Under the pieces are notes generated by a model. That model worked only from the letters and a program-made list of their open reading frames with translations, made no database searches and was not told the DNA's origin. Below, piece by piece: positions 57,757-64,000 of a DNA stretch of 64,000 nucleotides (positions are counted from its first letter, which is position 1; every line of letters begins with the position of its first letter). The translations under genes and the position numbers were made by a program. The stretch lies in contig NZ_QBLC01000002.1 in NCBI RefSeq assembly GCF_003052295.1, positions 310,001 to 374,000 on the forward strand. Reading direction: 5' to 3'. This DNA is from Trichococcus paludicola. GTDB lineage: Bacteria > Bacillota > Bacilli > Lactobacillales > Aerococcaceae.

Positions 57757-58475
57757 TGTTTGTCGTCTGCTGCTTGGTCATCATTCGGGGAAAATTTATA
57801 ACCCATCCCCCAAACGGTCACTATCATTTTTGAAACTGGTTTCGATTGCTTCAACAATTTTTCTCGCAACCGCTTGACGTGCGTGTCGACTGTGCGCAAG
57901 TCTCCGAAAAATTCGTATTTCCAGACTTCTTTCAAAAGAACTTCCCTCGTAAAGATTTTCTCCGGGGACTTCGAAAGATAAAGAAGCAATTCAAATTCTT
58001 TAGGCGTCAAATTGATCGCCACCTCGTCAACCAGCACTTTCCTTGCATCCGGAAAAATCTTCAGCAGCGGATATTCGATTGTGCTCGATTCCGTTTCTGA
58101 TGGCTTTGTCCGCTTCAGGATGGCTGCGACCCGCAACATGACTTCTCTTGGACTGAAAGGCTTCACGATGTAGTCGTCCGCTCCTGACAAGAATCCCTCT
58201 ACGCGATTGTTCTCTTCGCCGCGGGCAGTGATCATCATGATCGGTATTTCTTTTTCCTTGCGGACAATTTTGGCTACTTCAATGCCAGTCATTCCAGGAA
58301 GCATGATATCCAACAACACCAAATCGTAATGGTTGTTCAAAATCATTTCCACCGCTGTTGTTCCATCCTCTGCTTCGGCTGTTTCATAACCATCCTTTTC
58401 CAGATAGAGTTTCAATAATCTTCGGATACGCTCCTCGTCATCCACAATCAATATTTTCCCGCTGGAATTTGTCAT
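57753..58475 (-). CDS. OmpR-family response regulator, ResD-like
   Basis: 240 residues: receiver domain with acidic pair D12-D13, phospho-acceptor D56 (LVLLDIMLPG), T83 and K105, then a winged-helix DNA-binding domain (INLTPKEFELLLYLSKSP and GDLRTVDTHVKRLREKL in part). The ATG at 58475 is preferred; the ATG three codons upstream touches the AGAGG ribosome site. Partner of the overlapping histidine kinase. Targets are unknown. Confidence 0.92.
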   Translation of the reverse strand: MTNSSGKILIVDDEERIRRLLKLYLEKDGYETAEAEDGTTAVEMILNNHYDLVLLDIMLPGMTGIEVAKIVRKEKEIPIMMITARGEENNRVEGFLSGADDYIVKPFSPREVMLRVAAILKRTKPSETESSTIEYPLLKIFPDARKVLVDEVAINLTPKEFELLLYLSKSPEKIFTREVLLKEVWKYEFFGDLRTVDTHVKRLREKLLKQSKPVSKMIVTVWGMGYKFSPNDDQAADDKQ

Positions 58476-58506
58476 CGTGATCATCCTCTCCGATTAGATA
58501 AGAAAA

Positions 58507-59244
58507 CTACCTTTTTGATGTTTTTTCGTTCGCAAGAGCCATGTTTTTCAGCTTATCGATTTCAAACGCCTTCAGCTCTCGGTGTTGCCCTGGCTTCAGA
58601 TCACCGAGCGTAAGGAACCCAAACGATTCTCTTTTCAGTTTTTCGACGGGACAATCAATTTTTTCGAACATTTTTTTGACTTGATGGTTCCAACCTTCAT
58701 GGATGGTCAACTCAATGATCGCTGTATTTTTTTGGGAATTGGCAGAAATCAACTTAGCTCGCGCTTTCGCAGTTTTTTTGCCGTCAATCACGATTCCGTT
58801 TTCCAATTTGTTCAGATCGGAGCGCGTAGGGATACAACCAACCTTAGCAACATAGGTTTTATCGATGTGGTATTTCGGGTGGGTCAACAGATTCGCAAAT
58901 TCACCATCATTGGTCAAAAGGAGCAACCCGGTCGTATCATAGTCCAATCTGCCGATCGGATAAATCCGCTCTTTTACATTGAAGAAATCAGTGACGACAG
59001 TCCGATCTTTATCATCTTTCACAGATGAGAGGGTATTCTTTGGTTTGTAGAACAAATAGTAAACCGGCTGTTCGCGATAAATCGGTAAGCCGTTCACTTC
59101 CACTCTATCATTTTTTGAAACTTTGACTCCTAATTCCGTTACCTTGTTTCCGTTAACGCTGACTGCACCAGAAGTGATCAGTTCTTCGGCTTTCCTCCGT
59201 GAAGCTATTCCTGCATGTGCAATGACTTTCTGTAATCTTTCCAT
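58507..59244 (-). CDS. rluB: 23S rRNA pseudouridine synthase RluB
   Basis: 245 residues. An N-terminal S4 RNA-binding domain (MERLQKVIAHAGIASRRKAEELI in part) is followed by the RsuA/RluB catalytic domain with the active-site Asp in GRLDYDTTGLLLLTNDG. Probably modifies U2605 of 23S rRNA. Located between scpB and the two-component genes, as in Bacillus (ypuL). Confidence 0.94.
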   Translation of the reverse strand: MERLQKVIAHAGIASRRKAEELITSGAVSVNGNKVTELGVKVSKNDRVEVNGLPIYREQPVYYLFYKPKNTLSSVKDDKDRTVVTDFFNVKERIYPIGRLDYDTTGLLLLTNDGEFANLLTHPKYHIDKTYVAKVGCIPTRSDLNKLENGIVIDGKKTAKARAKLISANSQKNTAIIELTIHEGWNHQVKKMFEKIDCPVEKLKRESFGFLTLGDLKPGQHRELKAFEIDKLKNMALANEKTSKR

Positions 59245-59278
59245 TTATTCACCTATTATTCTTATTTGTTTTTGTCTG

Positions 59279-59899
59279 TCATTCTTGTTCCGATATGATG
59301 GAATCATTCTTAAAAAAAGCAAGTTGGTTATCTGTATCTTCGTCCGCGGGAAAATCAAAAAGATCGAAGGATTCATTATCCTGCATCTGGAATAATTCGT
59401 CCACATTCGGCAGATCCTCTATTGTGGTCAATCCGAAATAATTCATGAAATAATCGGTTGTGCCGTAAATGATCGGTCTTCCTGGTGTTTCCGAACGGCC
59501 GATTTCCTTTACCAACCCTCTCAGCAACAATCTTTGGACCAAGCCTGCTGACTGGACGCCGCGGATCTGATCGATTTCCATCCGCGTCAAGGGCTGCTTG
59601 TATGCGATGATCGCCAGTGTTTCCAGGGCAGCTTGTGATAAATGGGTCGCGAATGGCGACACAGCGTACATTTTAATTAGTTCTGCATACTCTCTCTTTG
59701 TGGCTAGTTGGTATCTTTTGCGGGTTTCGAGAAGCGTCAAACCGGAGTGGATATTGTCGTTATGACTCGCACGCATTTCGGTCAACAAATTTTGTGCTTC
59801 CAGTGGTGTGGTCTCCAATAAAGAGGTGATTTCATCCATACTCAAGCCATCATCGCCTGCCACAAACAGCAGACTCTCCAGTGCCCCTTTTTTATTCAT
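59279..59899 (-). CDS. scpB: Segregation and condensation protein B
   Basis: Winged-helix subunit of the SMC-ScpAB condensin, 206 residues. Family marks: ALESLLFVAGDDGLSMDEI at the start, LSQAALETLAIIAYKQPLTR and ETPGRPIIYGTTDYFMNYFGL. The start overlaps the scpA stop by eight bases. The acidic tail (about 170-206) is variable. Confidence 0.97.
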   Translation of the reverse strand: MNKKGALESLLFVAGDDGLSMDEITSLLETTPLEAQNLLTEMRASHNDNIHSGLTLLETRKRYQLATKREYAELIKMYAVSPFATHLSQAALETLAIIAYKQPLTRMEIDQIRGVQSAGLVQRLLLRGLVKEIGRSETPGRPIIYGTTDYFMNYFGLTTIEDLPNVDELFQMQDNESFDLFDFPADEDTDNQLAFFKNDSIISEQE

Positions 59900-60665
59900 T
59901 TATTAAAACTCCCATATTGCGTAGTATATAAATATCTCCGAATGTGTTCTCTTGTGAAAAATTGATTTTTCTTTCTTTTACCAATTCCAGCATTGCCAAA
60001 AATGTATTCACAATCTGCGATTTGGTTTGCACTTCAAAGAAGGCCGTAAAGGGAAGCCTTGGGTCAGAATCATAAGGCAGGTTTTCCAACTTCTCCATGA
60101 TCCAAGTCATCGTCTGATCCACCGTATATTGATCCTGTTCCATTCTGGCCTGAAGTGGCTTCTTTTTCTGCAGTTTTTGATACATTTTCTGAAGCGCGGC
60201 AATCAGATCCGCCGCAGAAACTTCGCCTGGAGCAAGAGGGACCGCTTGTTGGAGGTCCTCAAAATCCGTTGCCGGCTTCGTGAAATACAAGCCGCGTTCT
60301 TGTTCCATGGTTTTCAATGCCTTGGCTGCTTCCTGGAATTGCTTGTATTCCACCAATTGTTGAATCAAGCTCTCCCTCGGATCCTCGCCGTCTTCATAAA
60401 AATCCTCTTCGAAGGTCACTTCTTTTTTCGGAAGCAACATGCGGCTTTTTATCTCCAACAACGTCGCAGCCATCAGCAGATAATCGCCGGCGATATCCAA
60501 TTTCATCTCCTGCATCGTGTCCAAGTAACGCAGATATTGAAAAGTCACTTCTGCAATCGGAATATCGAAAATATCGACTTTCAACTCTTTGATCAAGTGC
60601 AGGAGAAGATCCAATGGTCCCTCAAAATCCGGCAATATGAGGGTGAGTTCATTTTGTTCGCTCAC
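59892..60665 (-). CDS. scpA: Segregation and condensation protein A
   Basis: Kleisin subunit of SMC-ScpAB, 257 residues. N-terminal LPDFEGPLDLLLHLIKELKVDIFDIPI in part, then YLLMAATLLEIKSRMLLPK, and a C-terminal winged helix (VNTFLAMLELVKERKINFSQE in part). The start is a GTG at 60665 that overlaps the ribT stop (GTGA). Confidence 0.97.
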   Translation of the reverse strand: MSEQNELTLILPDFEGPLDLLLHLIKELKVDIFDIPIAEVTFQYLRYLDTMQEMKLDIAGDYLLMAATLLEIKSRMLLPKKEVTFEEDFYEDGEDPRESLIQQLVEYKQFQEAAKALKTMEQERGLYFTKPATDFEDLQQAVPLAPGEVSAADLIAALQKMYQKLQKKKPLQARMEQDQYTVDQTMTWIMEKLENLPYDSDPRLPFTAFFEVQTKSQIVNTFLAMLELVKERKINFSQENTFGDIYILRNMGVLINE

Positions 60666-61054
60666 AATGATCCACTCGTTTCCTCATCGCTTCGGTTCGG
60701 CTGTTTCTGGTTCCATTTGGCGATGAACGGCGCGGTTTCCAGAGTCCCGTTGATCGCGCTTGTTGGATAGTGTTGCTGCAAGCCATCCAACAACCGATGC
60801 ACGATGCCTTCCTTCCGAAACGAAGGTGAGACAGCGATATGACGAACCAACACCATTGCTTCATGTATTTGCACACCTATCAAAGCAACGATATTCTCTG
60901 TCTCTTCATCTTTCCACAAGAATAGTTTCCTATCGACATTATCAATGTAGCTTTCCATTTCCGGCTTCAGCCTCGCTACATTTTTTAGATCTGTCACATA
61001 AGAAAGCAGACCCATAGCTATTTTTTCATATGATTGATTATAAGAAATGAACAC
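60662..61054 (-). CDS. ribT: GNAT-family protein RibT
   Basis: 130-residue acetyltransferase-fold protein resembling Bacillus RibT: SYEKIAMGLLSYV, RKLFLWKDEE, IVALIGVQ, VRHIAVSPSFRKEGIVHRLLD. The acetyl-CoA-binding R/Q-x-x-G-x-G/A loop is degenerate here (RKEGIV). Its substrate is unknown; in Bacillus ribT ends the riboflavin biosynthesis operon next to scpA. Here no ribDEAH genes are present, and it is directly coupled to scpA. Confidence 0.85.
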   Translation of the reverse strand: MFISYNQSYEKIAMGLLSYVTDLKNVARLKPEMESYIDNVDRKLFLWKDEETENIVALIGVQIHEAMVLVRHIAVSPSFRKEGIVHRLLDGLQQHYPTSAINGTLETAPFIAKWNQKQPNRSDEETSGSL

Positions 61055-61087
61055 TTCGATCTCCTTCTCACTTTGTATTTACCCTGA

Positions 61088-61121
61088 CAGCCGTTCTGGG
61101 ATGCACCATTCTGAACGGCTG
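61088..61121 (-). other. Hairpin between punA and ribT without a T run
   Basis: Perfect 9-bp stem (CAGCCGTTC with GAACGGCTG), 16-nt loop. On the minus strand it follows the punA stop by about 50 nt and precedes ribT by about 35 nt. Lacking a T run, it may be a processing or attenuation structure rather than a standard terminator. Confidence 0.55.
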
Positions 61122-61172
61122 CAGCTCTGCGCAGCAACGTTGTACGAGAGAGTTGTTTTCATGACCTGTTTG

Positions 61173-61991
61173 TTACAGGGTAGCCAATACATTCTTCAAT
61201 AAGGCTTTGAATGTTTCCTTGACTCGAGTTGTCGTTTCAACGACTTCTTCATGATTTAGGGTCGCTTGCATTCCTGAAGCTAAATTAGTTATACAGGAAA
61301 CACCGAAAATGCGCAAACCCGCATGACGCGCTACTATGGCTTCCGGCACTGTGGACATGCCGACAGCGTCAGCACCCAGCACCCGGCACATACGGATTTC
61401 TGCTGGCGTTTCATAAGTGGGACCTGTCAGTCCAAGATATACACCTTCCTTCAGATCCAATCCCATCTCGGAAGCGACTTGTTTTATTTTCTCTTGGTAT
61501 TCGCCATCGTAGGCTTGGCTCATATCCGTAAAGCGTGGCCCCTGCTCAGGATCGTTCGGACCGATCAATGGATTTTGACCCGTCAGATTGATGTGATCCG
61601 TAATCAGCATCAAATCCCCCGGTGTAAATGCATAACTGATGCCTCCGGCCGCATTTGTCAGCGCCAAGGAATGGATACCCAGATACTTCATTACCCTGAT
61701 CGGAAAAGTAACCGCTTCGAGCCCGTAGCCCTCATAGAAATGAAAGCGGCCTTGCATGGCGATGACTTTTTTCCCACTCAGGTTCCCGTATACGAGTTGG
61801 CCTTTGTGACCTTCAACCGTCGATACAGGGAAGTAAGGGATTTCCTCATATGGGATCGCAATCGCGTCCGTTATCTCATCAGCCAATTCGCCCAAGCCTG
61901 AACCCAAAATCAATCCAAATTCAGGTTCCAATAAACCTTTTTCTTCCAAATATTTGGCAGCTATCCGCACATTATTTTGATCATTTGTCAT
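61173..61991 (-). CDS. punA: Purine-nucleoside phosphorylase (trimeric PNP)
   Basis: Cleaves purine nucleosides with phosphate to base and ribose-1-phosphate. It is 272 residues. Motifs: LILGSGLGELAD (phosphate site), GRFHFYEGY, LTNAAGGI and the C-terminal DAVGMSTVPEAIVARHAG. Fourteen nt behind deoB, which converts the sugar-1-phosphate to the 5-phosphate: a nucleoside-salvage pair. Confidence 0.96.
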   Translation of the reverse strand: MTNDQNNVRIAAKYLEEKGLLEPEFGLILGSGLGELADEITDAIAIPYEEIPYFPVSTVEGHKGQLVYGNLSGKKVIAMQGRFHFYEGYGLEAVTFPIRVMKYLGIHSLALTNAAGGISYAFTPGDLMLITDHINLTGQNPLIGPNDPEQGPRFTDMSQAYDGEYQEKIKQVASEMGLDLKEGVYLGLTGPTYETPAEIRMCRVLGADAVGMSTVPEAIVARHAGLRIFGVSCITNLASGMQATLNHEEVVETTTRVKETFKALLKNVLATL

Positions 61992-62005
61992 ATTCCCACA
62001 CCTCG

Positions 62006-63175
62006 CTAGTCCAATTCATCCAAAAAGCTGCGGCCGTTTTGAGTAGCGGCCACTCGAAAATTATCGGATACAGTTGCGCCGATATCCGCAAACTTGCCCT
62101 GATCCATCTTACCGCGGCCCGCCATTTTTTTCGAATAGGCCAATAATGGAACATATTCACGCGTATGATCTGTCCCCGGGAAAGTTGGATCATTCCCGTG
62201 ATCTGCAGTGATCAACAACAAATCATCATCCGCTAGAGCAGCCAATATTTCAGGGATGCGCGCATCAAAGTCTTCGATTGCCTCAGCATACCCTTTCACA
62301 TCCCGGCGGTGTCCGAACAGCGCATCGAAATCGACCAAGTTCAAGAAGCTTAAACCCCGAAAATCTTTTTCCATGATAGTCAACAACTGGTCGACACCGT
62401 CCATATTGCTCTTAGTGCGCACATATTCCGTTATGCCCTGGCCATTATAGATGTCATTGATTTTGCCGATTGCGATGACAGCGTAGCCGCCTTCCTTCAG
62501 ATGATCCAACGTTGTTTGCCCGAATGGGTCCAAGGCGTAATCGTGCCGATTGCTTGTGCGGGTAAAATGGCCCGGAGTCCCGAGATACGGTCTGGCGATG
62601 ATCCGCCCAATCATATAGGGGTCCTCCAAAGTGATTTCCCTGACATATTCGCAGATCGCGTACAATTCTTCAAGCGGAATGATCTCTTCGTGCGCAGCAA
62701 TCTGCAGCACCGGATCCGCCGATGTGTAGACGATCAGATCACCGGTCTTCATTTGGTGCTCACCGAACTCATCCAGGATTTCAGTCCCGCTTGCCGGCTT
62801 GTTTCCGATAATTTTGCGGCCTGTATGATTTTCGATTTTTTCAATCAAATCCTGCGGGAAACCTTCAGGAAAAACGCGGAATGGCGATTGGATGTTCAGC
62901 CCCATGATTTCCCAATGGCCTGTCATCGTATCTTTCCCGACGGACTGCTCCTCGAGTTTCGTGTAGTAGCCGATGGATGCGCTGTCCGGCTTGACGCCGC
63001 TCAATTCGCGGATATTGCCCAAACCCAACTTTTCCAGATTAGGAATGTTCAGCCCGGCGACTTCAGCGATATGCCCAAGCGTATCCGAGCCGACATCTCC
63101 GAATTTGTCTGCATCAGCTGCTTCGCCAATGCCGACTGAATCCATCACGATCAAATGGATGCGATTAAATTTCAT
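62006..63175 (-). CDS. deoB: Phosphopentomutase
   Basis: Mn-dependent mutase that interconverts ribose- or deoxyribose-1- and 5-phosphates. It is 389 residues of the alkaline-phosphatase superfamily. Metal sites: [10 protein letters not shown] near the N-terminus, KDTMTGHWE with the phospho-Thr, and the C-terminal [18 protein letters not shown]. Operon with punA, 45 nt behind xerD. Confidence 0.97.
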   Translation of the reverse strand: MKFNRIHLIVMDSVGIGEAADADKFGDVGSDTLGHIAEVAGLNIPNLEKLGLGNIRELSGVKPDSASIGYYTKLEEQSVGKDTMTGHWEIMGLNIQSPFRVFPEGFPQDLIEKIENHTGRKIIGNKPASGTEILDEFGEHQMKTGDLIVYTSADPVLQIAAHEEIIPLEELYAICEYVREITLEDPYMIGRIIARPYLGTPGHFTRTSNRHDYALDPFGQTTLDHLKEGGYAVIAIGKINDIYNGQGITEYVRTKSNMDGVDQLLTIMEKDFRGLSFLNLVDFDALFGHRRDVKGYAEAIEDFDARIPEILAALADDDLLLITADHGNDPTFPGTDHTREYVPLLAYSKKMAGRGKMDQGKFADIGATVSDNFRVAATQNGRSFLDELD

Positions 63176-63220
63176 GATTCTATTCCTCCCTTATCCTCAG
63201 CGGACTTGAGCTGTTGCGCT

Positions 63221-64000
63221 TCAAGCGCGCGGATGATACTTTTGATAGATTTCTGCCATTCTTTCTGTTGTGATGTGCGTATAAATCTGAGTTGTTGAAA
63301 TATCAGCATGCCCCAACAGTTCCTGCACAATCCGCAGATCCGCTCCGTTTTCAAGAATATGCGTTGCAAAGGAATGGCGCAACATATGCGGCGATACATT
63401 TTTTTGAATGCCGGCATCCCGCACAGTTTGCTTCAGATTTTTCCAGATCCCTTGGCGGGTGAACCCATTGCCATGGAAATTCAGGAACAGGAAGGCCGTT
63501 TCTTTCCTCCCATGCGCCAAAGCTGGCCGACTGTCCGACAAGTATTCCGAAATCCAGAAGGCGGCTTCCTCCCCCAAAGGCACGATTCTTTCTTTATCGC
63601 CTTTACCGATTGTTTGGATGAACCCGATATCCAGATGGATTTCACTCATCGTGATGTGGATGAGTTCACTGACGCGAAGACCGGTGGCATACAACAATTC
63701 TAATATGGCGCGATCCCTTAGTCCCAGGACAGTTTTGACATCCGGTGCAGCCATCAAGCGTTCAATTTCAGCCATCGAAAGCACTTTCGGCAACTTTTGT
63801 TGTTTTTTTGGCAGCTGAATGGTGACCATCGGATCATTTTCGATCAATCCTTCTTGCTTTAAGTATTGATGGAATCTCCGGAGACTGGTGATCATCCTTC
63901 CGATTGAGGCTGTCGCTAATTTTTCTTCATTCAAAAATTGAAGATACAAAAGCACGTCCGGTTTGGTCGCATCCCCGAATGCATGAATAGCATTCTTTTC
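63221..64000 (-). CDS. xerD: Tyrosine recombinase XerD, N-terminus cut by window edge
   Basis: Site-specific recombinase that resolves chromosome dimers at dif. The frame is open to base 64000, so the start lies outside; about 259 of roughly 300 residues are visible. The N-terminal SAM-like domain is partial (LYLQFLNEEKLATASIGRMI). The catalytic residues are all present: Arg in ATGLRVSEL, Lys in GKGDKERIVP, HxxR in SPHMLRHSFATH, His in LLGHADIS and Tyr in TQIYTHI. The xerD-deoB-punA order is as in Bacillus (ripX-drm-pupG). Confidence 0.96.
   Translation of the reverse strand, partial: EKNAIHAFGDATKPDVLLYLQFLNEEKLATASIGRMITSLRRFHQYLKQEGLIENDPMVTIQLPKKQQKLPKVLSMAEIERLMAAPDVKTVLGLRDRAILELLYATGLRVSELIHITMSEIHLDIGFIQTIGKGDKERIVPLGEEAAFWISEYLSDSRPALAHGRKETAFLFLNFHGNGFTRQGIWKNLKQTVRDAGIQKNVSPHMLRHSFATHILENGADLRIVQELLGHADISTTQIYTHITTERMAEIYQKYHPRA

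Noticed and set aside
60027-60770. 247-codon plus-strand ORF
   Set aside because: Antisense to scpA and ribT; composition (Phe, Gln, His, Arg) is that of a complement frame, without a family signature.

Overview
The window looks like a chromosomal segment of a low-to-moderate G+C Gram-positive bacterium of the order Lactobacillales, most likely the Carnobacteriaceae (Trichococcus- or Carnobacterium-like). This is inferred from gene content and order: hrcA-grpE-dnaK-dnaJ behind a CIRCE operator, recU-ponA facing dinG-tseB-aspB-asnS-dnaD-nth, fer/ypbB/recQ/cmk/rpsA/der/hup, and ribT-scpA-scpB-rluB followed by a two-component pair. No rRNA, tRNA, CRISPR array, prophage or insertion sequence was seen. 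Almost all genes lie on the minus strand. The plus-strand exceptions are a small detoxification operon, a DegV gene, recU-ponA and a ferredoxin.

Layout. 1-3.9 kb: formate-tetrahydrofolate ligase (cut by the window edge) and the ahpC-ahpF peroxidase operon, with a strong promoter flanked by PerR-like boxes. 3.9-6.7 kb: an A+T-rich accessory island with a tiny membrane ORF, a MerR/AdhR-type regulator on a 19-bp-spacer promoter, a flavodoxin-fold NAD(P)H oxidoreductase, a YciI-like protein, an aldo/keto reductase that seems to start at ATT, and a gene remnant. 6.8-10.5 kb: lepA, and a divergent pckA under a cre-like site. 10.6-15.4 kb: the CIRCE-controlled heat-shock operon. 15.5-18.5 kb: truB-ribF-hemW. 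18.6-22.9 kb: DegV, then trmK-Nif3-pepT-DUF1294. 23-27.5 kb: dnaG-rpoD and a UMF1-type transporter. 27.6-31.2 kb: tig, clpX, engB. 31.3-42 kb: recU-ponA against dinG to nth. 42.2-47.1 kb: a hypothetical gene, then ypiA-reoY-dapB-cca. 47.3-54.9 kb: hup, der, rpsA, cmk, a LysM protein, recQ-ypbB and fer. 55-64 kb: FMN riboswitch-ribU, a ResDE-like two-component system, rluB-scpB-scpA-ribT, punA-deoB and a partial xerD.

The most unusual item is at 42841-44406. The CCA-adding tRNA nucleotidyltransferase continues in frame, with almost no linker, into a hotdog domain of the fluoroacetyl-CoA thioesterase (FlK) type. In that domain every recalled FlK active-site position (Thr, Glu, Gly, His, Arg) aligns without a gap, but the FlK lid phenylalanines are missing. 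The second notable region is the compact electrophile-response island at 3.9-6.7 kb, which also holds an unlisted 41-residue membrane ORF and a possible ATT start codon.

Functionally the segment is mostly housekeeping: proteostasis (trigger factor, ClpX, DnaK system), translation (LepA, Der, S1, AsnS, TruB, CCA enzyme), replication and segregation (DnaG, DnaD, ScpAB, XerD), cell wall (PBP1A, DapB, ReoY, TseB-like), nucleoside salvage (DeoB, PunA), flavin supply (RibU, RibF) and oxidative or electrophile defence.
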